Shown here: in pieces, positions 27,949 through 37,609 of the stretch
How positions within the stretch are numbered: the stretch's first letter is position 1
Layout of the letters: each line of letters opens with the position of its first letter
DNA from: Rhodospirillaceae bacterium
GTDB taxonomy: Bacteria > Pseudomonadota > Alphaproteobacteria > UBA6615
Assembly (NCBI GenBank): GCA_018667335.1
Contig: JABIVD010000015.1
Coordinates: 62,001-126,000, forward strand
Direction: 5' to 3'
DNA: 64,000 nucleotides
Notes under the pieces: generated by a model
What the model was told of the DNA's origin: nothing
Databases searched by the model: none
The model's input: only the letters and a program-made list of their open reading frames with translations
Translations under genes and position numbers: made by a program

Positions 27949-30698
27949 CGCGCCAAAAATTCTTCCGTCGCCTCGATGGCATCGACGAGCCCGACCCGTT
28001 CGGGCACGACCTCCTCGGGAAAGGCTCCGAACAGCCGGGTGGGGGTTGCGGCATCGAGGATCACGAACACGCCCTTGTCGCCCTTGCGGCGGATCAGCCG
28101 GCCGTAGGCCTGGGCCAGGCGCAACCGCGCGAGAAGATCGTCATGGTTGCGGCCGCCGAATGCCTCGCGCCGGGCGCGGTGCAGGATCGTCGGGCGTGGC
28201 CAGGGAATCCGGTCGAAGGCGAGCATGCGCAGCGAGCGCCCCGGCACGTCGACCCCGTCGCGCACCGCGTCTGTCCCCAACAGGCAGGCGTCGGTCTCGG
28301 CGCGGAATATATCGATCAAGGTGGCCACGTTCAGGGAATCCACATGCTGGGCATAGAGCGGCAGGCCCGCGGCGTCGAGCGCGTCGGCCATTCGTGCATG
28401 GACCTGGCGCAAGCGGGCGATCGACGTGAACAGGCCGAGCCCGCCGCCACCCGATGCGACGAACAATTCGCGCATTGCTGCTGCCATCTGGTCCGCGTCG
28501 TTGCGGCGCACGTCGGTGACCACGAACACGCGGGTCTGGGCGGCGTAGTCGAATGGTGATGCGACCCGGGCATGCACCGCAGGTGCGGGGAAGTGTGACG
28601 CGCCCGTGCGTGCGTCGGCGCTCGCCCAGTCGGTGTCTGAATCCCCCGTGCGGTCGGTGAGCGTGGCCGAGGTAAAGACCATGCCATGGGCGATGGGCGC
28701 CATGGCCTCGGCAAACGGCATGGTCGGGTCAACCCAGTGGCGGTACAGACCGGCGTCGAGTTCGCGCCCGTCGATTCGCTCGACCTCGATCCAGTCCACG
28801 AAAGCTTTTGACGCGGGCTCGTCGATCGCATCCAGCATGTCGATCCAGGCGCCGATCAGCATTTCCGCGCGCCGTTGCAGGGCGCGGGCGACCGCCTCGA
28901 TCCGGACCCGTGTGGCGCTGTCGAGTTCGTCCGCGTCCGCGTCGAGCCGATGGATCAAACGCGCGCAGAGCTTGCGCAACGGCGTGGCGAGGGCGACCAG
29001 ATGCTCGCGCAGTGCTGCCGCCGCATCCGGCATGCCGTCAGACGGTGGGCGCACTTCGGTTTCGAGAGAATAGGGGCCGTCGCCGGACTTGGCGCGCGCG
29101 AAAACCTGCTCGCGCACCTCGGCCAGGAAGGACTCCGCCGGGCCCTCGGTCATCGCGCCTGACAAACGATTGAGCCAGCCGGGTGCGGGGAGGATCTGGG
29201 CGGCGTCCAGCGCGGCCGCGAGCGCATCGGCGGCAGCGGTATCGTCGGCCGCGATCAGATCCTCGGCACGCTCGCGCAGGCCACGTGACCGCCCGCCGGG
29301 CCGCCGCCGCCCGCTACCTTCATTGCCGAGTAGCCAGCGCCGCAACTCGGCCATCTCGCGGCCGCTCAGATGCGCGGCGAAGGCGGAATCCGCGGCGTCG
29401 AAAATATGGTGGCCCTCGTCGAACACATAGCGCGAGGGAACGTTGGCGTCGTCGCCGCCGCCGAGCGCGGCCTGAATCATCACCAGTGCGTGGTTGGCGA
29501 CGACCAGCCGCGCCTTGCGCGCCTTGCGCACACTGTGCTCGACGAAGCAGCGGTTGTAGTGGCTGCAGGCCGAATAGATGCACTCGCCGCGCCGATCGGA
29601 GAGGCCCAGGGTCGCCGGCACTCCAACAAGATCGACCAGCCAGGCCGGGAAGTCGCCGCCCAGATCGCCATCACGCGTGGCCTGGACCCAGCGCGCGGTC
29701 AGCGCCACGCCGAGTGCATTGCGGCGCTGGAGGGTGGTGAAGCGCCCGGCCGCGTCTTCGAGGTTCAGCAGGCACAGATAATTCTCCCGCCCCTTACGGA
29801 TCACCACGTGACGTGCCTTTTCGTCCGGGTCGGGATAGAGGCGGCTCAGTTCCTGGTCGATCTGCTGCTGCAGATTTCGGGTGTAGGTGCTGATCCAGAC
29901 CGGGCCGGCGTTCTTCTCCGACCAGATGCTGGCCGGCGCGATGTAGCCGAGCGTCTTGCCTGTGCCGGTGCCCGCCTCGGCGAGGACGATGTTGGGGCTG
30001 TCCGCTGCGGGCCGGGGTGCGAAGGCCGCCGCCGTCGCCGCCGCATAATCGCGTTGACCCTCTCGGCTCTCGGCATCGCCACCGAGCAGCAATGCCAGCC
30101 GGTTCCGTGCCTCTTCTTCGGAGACAGGCTCGTTGCCGGGCGGCGGTTCGGGTGCGGTCTCGCCCCATTCGGGCACTTCACGCCAGACGGCGAGCGCGCT
30201 GGTGACGCGGGCGTCGCTGTTATCGGGCCAGCCCGTCGTGTCCAGCGCCGCCAGTACGAAGGGTGCCCACAGCCAGCCGGCGCGCTGCAGCGCGCGCGCA
30301 ATGCCGGCGGCGTCCTCATACCCCTGGCGGTCGTCGGCCAGGTCGGTGAGCAACCGGTCGGCGACGGCGATCAGCGCATCGGCATCTTCCGGTTCCGTGA
30401 TGCCAAGCGTGCGCGCGAGACCCTGGATGGTGGGCAGTGTGAACTCCGCCGGGCGCACGAATGCAAACAACTCGAGCACGTCATACCCGTCGATATGATC
30501 GCTTCCGAGGCGGCGCGCGGTGGCTGGCCCGTGGCACAGCACGGGTGGTTGCGCGCGTGCGCGGCGGACGGCCTCGTCGGCGCCCAGCGCGTCGCGCGAA
30601 CCGTTGGCGTCGCGCCAGGTCGCGAAGCTGCGCGCGGCAACCAGTGCGGGCAGATCAACGGCGCGGACGTCATGTGGAGGGAAGGGTGGTTCACTCAT
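27945..30698 (-). CDS. DinG/XPD-like Fe-S ATP-dependent DNA helicase
   Basis: Superfamily 2 helicase of 917 aa. An N-terminal region of about 200 residues has an exonuclease-like or unassigned fold. The helicase core follows: Walker A AEAGTGTGKT, four cysteines (one in NYLCLLN, then GECIYSACSHYNRC) placed to hold a 4Fe-4S cluster, DEGHH box, FTSATLT, and motif VI AYGRLIRRKGDKG near the C-terminus. The family unwinds forked DNA and R-loops. The YDVLELFAFVRPAEF segment resembles alphaproteobacterial DinG homologues with an added N-terminal domain. It starts divergently from the small protein gene at 30885. Confidence 0.9.
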   Translation of the reverse strand: MSEPPFPPHDVRAVDLPALVAARSFATWRDANGSRDALGADEAVRRARAQPPVLCHGPATARRLGSDHIDGYDVLELFAFVRPAEFTLPTIQGLARTLGITEPEDADALIAVADRLLTDLADDRQGYEDAAGIARALQRAGWLWAPFVLAALDTTGWPDNSDARVTSALAVWREVPEWGETAPEPPPGNEPVSEEEARNRLALLLGGDAESREGQRDYAAATAAAFAPRPAADSPNIVLAEAGTGTGKTLGYIAPASIWSEKNAGPVWISTYTRNLQQQIDQELSRLYPDPDEKARHVVIRKGRENYLCLLNLEDAAGRFTTLQRRNALGVALTARWVQATRDGDLGGDFPAWLVDLVGVPATLGLSDRRGECIYSACSHYNRCFVEHSVRKARKARLVVANHALVMIQAALGGGDDANVPSRYVFDEGHHIFDAADSAFAAHLSGREMAELRRWLLGNEGSGRRRPGGRSRGLRERAEDLIAADDTAAADALAAALDAAQILPAPGWLNRLSGAMTEGPAESFLAEVREQVFARAKSGDGPYSLETEVRPPSDGMPDAAAALREHLVALATPLRKLCARLIHRLDADADELDSATRVRIEAVARALQRRAEMLIGAWIDMLDAIDEPASKAFVDWIEVERIDGRELDAGLYRHWVDPTMPFAEAMAPIAHGMVFTSATLTDRTGDSDTDWASADARTGASHFPAPAVHARVASPFDYAAQTRVFVVTDVRRNDADQMAAAMRELFVASGGGGLGLFTSIARLRQVHARMADALDAAGLPLYAQHVDSLNVATLIDIFRAETDACLLGTDAVRDGVDVPGRSLRMLAFDRIPWPRPTILHRARREAFGGRNHDDLLARLRLAQAYGRLIRRKGDKGVFVILDAATPTRLFGAFPEEVVPERVGLVDAIEATEEFLAR

Positions 30699-30884
30699 CG
30701 GAGGAGACTACCGGGGACGCCCCGAATCCCTAAAGCTTTGTGCGTAAACGGAGCGTATTTGGTGAAAATCGCATTCGATACCGCGTGACCCGACCGGTTG
30801 AATGCACCACACCTGTCAGGCAATTCGCGCCCGTATTGGGATGCGAGTCCGATTGTCCCAGGAAGGGACGAGGATGGAGCAAGG

Positions 30885-31178
30885 ATGATGGATCTCAGTT
30901 CCATGAGTCAGGTATCGACGTTGGTCGCGGTACCGGCGCGTACCCCATCGCCCAGCCCGGCTGCCGATGCGCCGGCGCCCGCGTCCGACACGGTGAAGGA
31001 CGGCTCGGGCAATCAGAATCCCGGCTCGAATCCTGGCGAACCGGTCGGTCAGGTGGAGGTTTCACAACCCGCGGAGCCTGCGCCGGCACCATGGGTGGAC
31101 CGCACACCGACCGAACCGTTGGTGGATCGTTCGTTCCCGTTGTCCGACCGCGTGGCACGACTCGATTTCAAGGTTTGA
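30885..31178 (+). CDS. Small Pro/Ala-rich hypothetical protein
   Basis: Predicted 97-aa protein beginning MMDLSSMSQVSTL, then a long Pro/Ala/Ser/Glu-rich stretch that should be disordered, and a C-terminal DRSFPLSDRVARLDFKV. I do not recognise it. It could start at ATG 30885 or 30888, with GAGGATGGAGCAAGG upstream; the frame also opens earlier at 30798. It lies between the divergent DinG-like helicase and lysK, and would otherwise leave about 570 bases without a gene. The hydrophobic N-terminus is short and not a clear signal peptide. Reality as a gene is uncertain. Confidence 0.45.
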   Translation: MMDLSSMSQVSTLVAVPARTPSPSPAADAPAPASDTVKDGSGNQNPGSNPGEPVGQVEVSQPAEPAPAPWVDRTPTEPLVDRSFPLSDRVARLDFKV

Positions 31179-31268
31179 AGCCGTGTTGGCTTGAAGCGGG
31201 CCTGTTGACCTGATTCCGGACCGAGCCTAGGTTCCGCCGCACCAAACTTGGCGGGCGAATACGGGCAT

Positions 31269-32870
31269 ATGGCAAACGAACAAGACATGCTGCTGGCGGC
31301 GAAGGCGTGGCCTTTCAAGGAGGCGCGGACGATCCTCGATCGCCTGGGCGGGCCCGATGCCGCGCAGACGCCGGAGAAGGGCTACGTGTTGTTCGAGACG
31401 GGCTACGGCCCCTCGGGCCTGCCCCATATCGGCACCTTCGGCGAGGTGGCGCGGACCACGATGGTGCGCCATGCGTTTACCCAAATGTCCGACATTCCGA
31501 CGCGCCTGATCGCCTTTTCCGACGACATGGACGGGCTGCGCAAGGTGCCCACGAACCTGCCCGAGCAGGAGATGCTCAACAGTCATCTCGGCAAGCCGTT
31601 GACGACGGTGCCCGATCCGTTCGGCACCCATGACAGCTTCGCCGCCCACAACAATGCGCGCCTGCAGGCGTTCCTCGACACGTTCGGCTTCGACTATGAG
31701 TTCTACAGCTCGACGGAGTGCTATCGTGCGGGCCTGTTCGACGACACGTTGCGCCAGATGTTGTCCCACTACGACGCGATCATGGGCGTGATCCTGCCGA
31801 CACTGGGCGCGGAGCGGCAGGCGACCTACAGCCCCTTTCTGCCGGTCTGTCCACGCACGGGCGTGGTGTTGCAGGTGCCCATGGAGGCGACCGATCCGGA
31901 GGCGGGCACAGTCTCCTACAAGGATCCCGAGACCGGGGACATGGTCACAACGGCGGTCACGGGCGGGCATTGCAAGTTGCAGTGGAAGGCCGACTGGGCG
32001 ATGCGCTGGGCCGCGCTGTCGGTCGATTACGAGATGTCGGGCAAGGATCTGATCGATTCCGTGAATCTGTCCGGGAAGATTTGCCGGATCCTCGGCGCCA
32101 AACCGCCCGCAGGGCTGACCTATGAGTTGTTTCTCGACGAGAACGGCGAGAAGATTTCAAAGTCACGCGGCAACGGGCTGACGATCGACGAATGGCTCAC
32201 CTATGGGCCGCCGGAGAGCCTGTCCCACTACATGTTCGGCAAGCCGAAGTCCGCCAAACGGCTGCATTTCGATGTCATACCGAAATCCGTCGATGAATAT
32301 CTGACCCATGTCGCAAAGTATCCGGATCTGGGCCCCGACAAGCAGCTGGAGAGTTCCGTATGGCACCTCCATGGCGGCGACGTGCCGGCTGCGGGCGCCG
32401 ACCTGTCCTTCGGTGTCCTGCTGAACCTGGCCGGGGCCTGCAACTCGGAAGACCCGGAGGTCCTGTGGGGTTTTGTCGGGCGCTATGCCGATGGCGCCAC
32501 GCCCGAGAACAGCCCGTTCCTCGACCGGCTTGTCGGACACGCCATCGCCTACTATCGCGACTTCGTCAAACCCTCGAAGCAGTATCGGGCACCGGACGAC
32601 AAGGAACGTGCTGCGCTCGCCGATCTGGCGGATCGGTTTGCCGCGATGCCCGCGGATGCGAACGCCGAGTCGCTGCAGAACGAGGTCTATGCCGTCGGCA
32701 AGGACCATGAGTTCGAGCCCCTGCGCGACTGGTTTCGGGCGCTGTATGAAGTTCTGTTCGGCCAAAGTCAGGGGCCGCGCTTCGGCTCATTTGCGGCGCT
32801 CTATGGCCGGGATGCGACGGTCGATCTGTTGCGCCGCGCGCTCGCCGGCGAGGATCTCAGCGCCGCCTAG
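31269..32870 (+). CDS. lysK: Lysine--tRNA ligase, class I (LysK)
   Basis: Class I lysyl-tRNA synthetase of 533 aa, which charges tRNA-Lys with lysine and is unrelated in fold to the common class II LysS. Seen: the HIGH-equivalent [10 protein letters not shown] (about residue 50), the zinc/CP segment, KISKSRGNG as the KMSKS loop, and the alpha-helical C-terminal anticodon-binding domain. Many Alphaproteobacteria carry this archaeal-type enzyme. ATG 31269 is preferred over a TTG at 31248 because [19 protein letters not shown] is the usual N-terminus. The gene ends seven bases before the convergent aminotransferase. Confidence 0.95.
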   Translation: MANEQDMLLAAKAWPFKEARTILDRLGGPDAAQTPEKGYVLFETGYGPSGLPHIGTFGEVARTTMVRHAFTQMSDIPTRLIAFSDDMDGLRKVPTNLPEQEMLNSHLGKPLTTVPDPFGTHDSFAAHNNARLQAFLDTFGFDYEFYSSTECYRAGLFDDTLRQMLSHYDAIMGVILPTLGAERQATYSPFLPVCPRTGVVLQVPMEATDPEAGTVSYKDPETGDMVTTAVTGGHCKLQWKADWAMRWAALSVDYEMSGKDLIDSVNLSGKICRILGAKPPAGLTYELFLDENGEKISKSRGNGLTIDEWLTYGPPESLSHYMFGKPKSAKRLHFDVIPKSVDEYLTHVAKYPDLGPDKQLESSVWHLHGGDVPAAGADLSFGVLLNLAGACNSEDPEVLWGFVGRYADGATPENSPFLDRLVGHAIAYYRDFVKPSKQYRAPDDKERAALADLADRFAAMPADANAESLQNEVYAVGKDHEFEPLRDWFRALYEVLFGQSQGPRFGSFAALYGRDATVDLLRRALAGEDLSAA

Positions 32871-32876
32871 CGTGTT

Positions 32877-33722
32877 TTAGTCGTTGCTGTGGGCGAAGTC
32901 CCAGTAGAGCTCGCGTGCACGGCGATAGACCGGCCCGGGCTGCTGGCGACGATCTTCATATTGGATCACCGGCTGGACCTTGCCGTAGTTCCCGGAATTG
33001 AATATCTCGTCGGCCTCCAGCAGCTCCCCGGCCTCAATAGTGCGCTCCTCGACCTGGATGCCATCGTCTTGCATCAGTTGAATCAGCCGCTGGCGGGTGA
33101 TGCCGTTCAGAAATGAGCCGTTTGGTATCGGCGTGATCGCCACACCGTCCCTGACGATCCAGATATTGGCCGTCGCGAATTCTGCGACGTGGCCCAGCGC
33201 GTCACACATGACCGGGTTGTCGAATCCGCGTTCGCGCGCATCGATGATCGCACGCGACGAGTTGGGATAGTGGCACGACGCCTTGGCGTCGGTCGGGGCG
33301 AGCTCCGGCCCGGGTCGCCGAAACGGGCTGAGGCAGCAGGAAAACCCGTCACCCGTCGGCATCGGCGCCTCGAACACCGTGAGCACGAACCGGGTGCTGT
33401 CGGGATCCGGCGCGAGCAGGCCGATGCCCGCATCGGCATAGAGCATGGGCCGCACGTAGAGTTCGGCCCCGTCGCCGAACCGTGCGACACCGTCGAGCGC
33501 AACCTGGTGAATGTCGTCCGCCGACAGGGGTGCGTTCATATGCAGTGCGGCGGCGGAATTGACGACCCGCTGGCAGTGCCGGTCCAGGTCGGGTGTGACG
33601 CCCTCGAAGGCACGCGCGCCGTCGAAGGCGATCGAGCCCAACCAGATGGCGTGGGACGTGGCACCGATCACGGGCACGTTGCCGTCGTGCCAGTCGCCGT
33701 CGATATAGGTGATTGCGGTCAA
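32877..33722 (-). CDS. Branched-chain amino acid aminotransferase family protein (PLP fold type IV)
   Basis: Class IV PLP aminotransferase of about 281 aa. Seen: GSIAFDGARAFEG, LYVRPMLYADAG, catalytic-lysine region DAKASCHYPNSSRAI, DALGHVAEFATANIW, FLNGITRQRLI and EIFNSGNYGKVQPV. These match BCAT/4-amino-4-deoxychorismate-type enzymes that move an amino group to 2-oxoglutarate. The frame is open to 34088, across the promoter and start of def on the other strand; a TTG at 33722 with GGAG six bases upstream begins the conserved domain, so I place the start there. Substrate choice (branched-chain or other) is not certain. Confidence 0.88.
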   Translation of the reverse strand: MTAITYIDGDWHDGNVPVIGATSHAIWLGSIAFDGARAFEGVTPDLDRHCQRVVNSAAALHMNAPLSADDIHQVALDGVARFGDGAELYVRPMLYADAGIGLLAPDPDSTRFVLTVFEAPMPTGDGFSCCLSPFRRPGPELAPTDAKASCHYPNSSRAIIDARERGFDNPVMCDALGHVAEFATANIWIVRDGVAITPIPNGSFLNGITRQRLIQLMQDDGIQVEERTIEAGELLEADEIFNSGNYGKVQPVIQYEDRRQQPGPVYRRARELYWDFAHSND

Positions 33723-33848
33723 GGGCCGCTCCGGATTGTGAGTTTGGGGTCCGAGGATAGCGTCAACAGTTGGGCCGTTGCGAGCGCTGTCTGTGCGCCA
33801 ATGGCACCGGGCCTTTACGCGGGCGAGCCGTGAACGCATATTCCGCAT

Positions 33849-34454
33849 ATGGCGATACTCAAGATAGCCCGCATGGGGCACCCGATCCTCCGCGCCCGCG
33901 CGGCCGACGTTCCCGACCCGACCGCGCCCGAGGTGGCGCGCCTGGTGGATGCGATGGTTGAGACGATGGAAGACGCGGACGGGACCGGCCTGGCCGCCCC
34001 CCAGGTGCACATGTCCTGGCGGATCGTGGTCTACAAGGTCGAAGGCGACCGGGTGGCCGATGAAGATGAAGGTGAGGATGGGAGTCATGACGACGGTGAG
34101 GACACTGGCGTCCCCCTGACGGTCTTGGTCAACCCGGTGATCACGCCGATCGGCGAGGAGACCAACTTGGGGTTCGAGGCCTGCCTATCGGTCCCGGGCA
34201 TGGCCGGGCCGGTGCGCCGGTTCAATCAGGTGCATGTGACCTATCAGACGCTCGCGGGCGAAGACGTCGCCTTTGACGCCGAGGGGTTCCATGCGCGGGT
34301 GATTCAGCATGAATGCGATCATCTCGACGGCATTCTGTATCCCAGCCGGATCGAGGACATGTCCCAGTTCGGCTTTGTCGAGGAACTGAGCCGCGGCCAG
34401 GGCGAGGCGGATGAGACGGACGATGACGCGACGGATGAAACCGATGACGACTGA
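33849..34454 (+). CDS. def: Peptide deformylase, with acidic insert and tail
   Basis: Metallo-hydrolase of 201 aa that removes the N-formyl group from new proteins. Seen: GTGLAAPQV, EACLSVPGM and HECDHLDG (metal ligands Cys and two His). The second motif has Ala where EGCLS is usual. Two unusual parts are a 15-20-residue acidic insert before VPLTVLVNP (DEDEGEDGSHDDGED) and a C-terminal acidic tail ending DETDDDATDETDDD. It overlaps the COQ9 start by 11 bases. It is not next to fmt. Catalytic residues are intact, so it should be active. Confidence 0.92.
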   Translation: MAILKIARMGHPILRARAADVPDPTAPEVARLVDAMVETMEDADGTGLAAPQVHMSWRIVVYKVEGDRVADEDEGEDGSHDDGEDTGVPLTVLVNPVITPIGEETNLGFEACLSVPGMAGPVRRFNQVHVTYQTLAGEDVAFDAEGFHARVIQHECDHLDGILYPSRIEDMSQFGFVEELSRGQGEADETDDDATDETDDD

Positions 34455-35130
34455 CGTGCCACATCCGGACGACACGCAGCTGCAGGATACGCGGCGCGCG
34501 ATACTCGCGGCCGTTCTACCGCATGTGCCCTTTGACGGATGGTCCGAGAAATCCCTGCGGCAGGCCGCGGCGGATACCGATCTCGACCCGGCAGTCGTGA
34601 AGCTCGCATTTTCCGGCGGGCCGGCCGACGTGATCGCCTTCTGGAGCGAAGCGGCCGACGGGGCTATGACCGCGGCCTTTGCCGATCAGAACGGCGACGA
34701 GATGCGGTTTCGCGAGCGGATCACGTTTCTGGTGCGGGCCCGGATCGGTGCTGTTGCGGGCCATCGCGAGGCTGTACGTCGCGCGCTCACCTATTTGGCG
34801 CAACCGCAGCATGGCGGCACGGGTTTGCGCTGTCTTTATCGGAGCGTGGACGAGATGTGGTGCGCGGCCGGTGACCGGGCCACGGACTTTAATTTCTACA
34901 CCAAGCGGCTGACACTGGCCGGGGTCTATTCCTCGACATTGTTGTTCTGGCTGGACGATACATCCGACGACAGCGCGGAGACCTGGGCGTTCCTCGATCG
35001 GCGCATCGCCGGTGTGATGCGTGTCCCCGCGCGCCGGGAAAAACTCCGCCGGGCCGGACGATATCTGCCGAACCCGCGACGTTTCGCGCGGCTCGTGTCG
35101 GAACGGTTGCGCGAGGGTGGCGTGGGGTGA
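34444..35130 (+). CDS. COQ9 family protein (ubiquinone biosynthesis)
   Basis: Protein of 228 aa resembling COQ9, a lipid-binding TetR-like fold that supports ubiquinone hydroxylation. Seen: RRAILAAVLPHVPFDGWSE, DLDPAVVKLAFSGGPADVI, FYTKRLTLAGVYSSTLLFW and the C-terminal DRRIAGVMR. The family is typical of Alphaproteobacteria and mitochondria. ATG 34444 overlaps the end of def by 11 bases; the frame opens further at 34411. The stop is the last feature before the AT-richer island starting around 35131. Confidence 0.85.
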   Translation: MTTDVPHPDDTQLQDTRRAILAAVLPHVPFDGWSEKSLRQAAADTDLDPAVVKLAFSGGPADVIAFWSEAADGAMTAAFADQNGDEMRFRERITFLVRARIGAVAGHREAVRRALTYLAQPQHGGTGLRCLYRSVDEMWCAAGDRATDFNFYTKRLTLAGVYSSTLLFWLDDTSDDSAETWAFLDRRIAGVMRVPARREKLRRAGRYLPNPRRFARLVSERLREGGVG

Positions 35131-35485
35131 TTTGTTGTCAGTAGGTCACGGGTTTGATTGTTGTGGCTAGCATCATCTTTTCAATGTTCTAGTGGCCATC
35201 GAGTTTTTCGACCTGACAATTTGGAAGCACTCAGGTGAGTTTATCTCTCGCCTCAGGGGGCCCTTTAAAATCTGGAATTATGAGAGCATTTTTACCACGA
35301 TGTCCGCTTTCGACCACAAATTGGCCATCACAGATATCTCAGCTGACTTCCGATGATGACCCAGAACGGACTCTGAGCAGAAGAAAAAGGCTCTTCAGCA
35401 AATTTAGTAACGAGAATATCGATTAGGCTGGCGGCTGCATAGGTGCGCCGCATTCCGTCTCGGAAAGCGACTCTATCTTCAAAGC
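35131..35485. other. AT-richer gap, no convincing gene
   Basis: 355 bases between the COQ9 stop and the end of the lipoprotein gene. The composition drops here relative to the core genes. One 63-codon frame (35235-35426, GTG start) is present but shows no recognisable domain and no good ribosome site. I see no tRNA, repeat or terminator. Confidence 0.5.
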
Positions 35486-37609
35486 TCAGCAGTCTCTTAA
35501 TGCCTCTTTATCACCAGATGTCAGCGACAGTCGGGAAGCCTGACGCGATATTTCGTTCTTTTTCAACGTGCAAATCAGACTTACACGGTCCAGTGCGGGA
35601 CCGTCACGACGCAATCGCGCGTTCAATTCCCCGAAATCTGCAAACAGCGTCATTGATGCGAATCGATCCTGCTGGTAGCGGAGAAGAGCGATGTCTGCAA
35701 CCAGTGCGTCGAAGAAAGGTTTACTCGAGAGGTCGCTCTGGAGCTGCTGATTTACCTTCCCGTCAGCTAAATTTGGCAGCTTATTTTGCGCTCTTAAGAA
35801 CGCGGATTTAAGATATTTTCGAGCGCCGACTTCGTATTTTTCCTTGATCTCCTCTGCTGTCATCGGGTGAGTAGTGTCGTCGCGAATCGGATTCGCCCCA
35901 AATTTGAGTACTTTCGGCTCTGGCTGTGTATCGGGCCAGAGGGTTTCTATGGGCGACGCAACGAAAGCGTTTTGCACTAGTTTTTGTACTAGTTCTTGGT
36001 CTGGTTCCTGAGAAAATCGGTCCTTCAAATAAGCTTTGAGTCGCTCCTCGAAAGCTTTGTCGAGAGTCTTTGGCGCATCTTCCTTGCGCGCTTTGTATGC
36101 TTCGATGATTGCCCAGTAGATTGGGGCCAAGAGCTGATCGGTTCTCGCAACACTTACATCCTGAAGGTCCCTATCAACGAGTATCCGCTCGCAAGCTGCA
36201 ACAGTTAATGGCTGCAACCAAACATCATCAAACTTGAAGTTATTATAAAGTTCGCGGTTGCCATCAGGAGAACCGGGATCACTCTTTTTCTTAACGTCGT
36301 TTGACTGGTAAAATTGCTGTGCTAGCCCGCTGAGCACAAAGCCTTCGGCAACCTCTTTAGCGCCGTCGCGGTCAGCATCTACGCTTCCTGGTTCATTGCC
36401 GCGGGCAATTTCCCTTTCATGCGTTTCCGTCGCTTTCAAAGCATTTTTAATCGAAGATGCAAGTGCGTCCCGGATACCGTCTGAGAACATTACTTGCGCG
36501 AGCGCAATCAAAAGCCACGCCTTGTCGTCGATCTGATTGAGTCGATCCTCGATTACAAAAATACCTTTCTCCAGTCGCCTAGAGGCGAGACGCGCCACTC
36601 GGTATCGCACGATGGTAGCGATCAGATCTTCTAGGAGCAGCACGTCGTACTCATGCAAAATATCTTCCAGCGGCAAACCATTTCTCAGGCCATGGAGAAT
36701 GTCGGTCGCCTTTTCGACGGCCACTTGCAGAGGTGCCCAGACCGACGACTCCAGCGTTGTAATGAAATCACCGAGATCGTTGAGTTGTGCTTGAAGCTCT
36801 ATGAATGTACTGAGCGTCTTGTTCGTTTTATCGGGCAGATTCCTAGCTCGATTATTAAGGATACCCCTTGCCACGCCCGCCAGTTCGTCAAGGGCGGCTC
36901 CCAGTTTTCCGTGATCCGTGTGAGACTTCTCAGTCAAACGCTCGATGCGATTGACGAAGTCAGTGAATTCCGGTTGGAACTCAGCAAGCGAAACTCTCAG
37001 AGCAGCGATGTCCGATCGAATATCGGCAGCGGCAGTGACGATGGAGGGACCATAGCGTTTATACGTGACAACACCTGTATCAACCTGGACGAAAGCGCGC
37101 TGCAGTTTCTTGGCGATGTCGCGCACGGAATTGCGGATGGTTCTTGCTTCCTCGGAAAGCTTCTTAGCGTCATCGCGAATCAATACAAATGAGTCTTTCG
37201 GCAGCCCATCAAAGATTGCATCGATTTTTGCCAACGCTTCGGTGATATCCTCCTTCTCTCTCTCGCTTAGTCCTTCCAACACAGGGGCGTCGAGTTCCGT
37301 TTCGGCCAACTTGACCAAAAATACGTATGCCGCCCGCAGCCGTTCCTCAAAGTCCGCCGCGAAAGCGGAGACAGACAGTGATTGATCATCGAACGTCCCG
37401 TCATCCGGAAACCCGATCCGATTAGCAATTAAGCTCGACACGGTCTTTTTGTGCAAAACCTGTTGTGCCTCGAGAGTAAGTTGATCCGCTATGCACACCT
37501 CGAATGCACTTTGGTCGGCCTCCATGTTTTTCTTCATGCCGCTAATTACATGGCCGCAGCCTCCCAGCAGAGGCACGATCAACAGGGCCGTTACAAATTG
37601 TCTCAACAT
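35486..37609 (-). CDS. Large lipoprotein of unknown function in an AT-richer island
   Basis: Protein of 707 aa that I do not recognise. The N-terminus MLRQFVTALLIVPLLGGC is a lipoprotein signal with Cys18 as lipidation site and Gly after it, so an outer-membrane periplasmic lipoprotein is likely. The rest is strongly helical by composition: long charged stretches (for example LTEKSHTDHGKLGAALDELA) suggest coiled coils between about residues 100 and 400, then a more globular C-terminal half. GC is clearly lower than in its neighbours: 26 of 60 bases at 36241-36300 against 40 of 60 at 32401-32460. No mobility gene is adjacent. It lies between coq9 and a purK remnant. Likely acquired by transfer; function open. 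Confidence 0.8.
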   Translation of the reverse strand: MLRQFVTALLIVPLLGGCGHVISGMKKNMEADQSAFEVCIADQLTLEAQQVLHKKTVSSLIANRIGFPDDGTFDDQSLSVSAFAADFEERLRAAYVFLVKLAETELDAPVLEGLSEREKEDITEALAKIDAIFDGLPKDSFVLIRDDAKKLSEEARTIRNSVRDIAKKLQRAFVQVDTGVVTYKRYGPSIVTAAADIRSDIAALRVSLAEFQPEFTDFVNRIERLTEKSHTDHGKLGAALDELAGVARGILNNRARNLPDKTNKTLSTFIELQAQLNDLGDFITTLESSVWAPLQVAVEKATDILHGLRNGLPLEDILHEYDVLLLEDLIATIVRYRVARLASRRLEKGIFVIEDRLNQIDDKAWLLIALAQVMFSDGIRDALASSIKNALKATETHEREIARGNEPGSVDADRDGAKEVAEGFVLSGLAQQFYQSNDVKKKSDPGSPDGNRELYNNFKFDDVWLQPLTVAACERILVDRDLQDVSVARTDQLLAPIYWAIIEAYKARKEDAPKTLDKAFEERLKAYLKDRFSQEPDQELVQKLVQNAFVASPIETLWPDTQPEPKVLKFGANPIRDDTTHPMTAEEIKEKYEVGARKYLKSAFLRAQNKLPNLADGKVNQQLQSDLSSKPFFDALVADIALLRYQQDRFASMTLFADFGELNARLRRDGPALDRVSLICTLKKNEISRQASRLSLTSGDKEALRDC

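Noticed and set aside
35235..35426. 63-codon frame in the gap before the lipoprotein gene
   Set aside because: No domain, weak start context and no convincing gene-like pattern.
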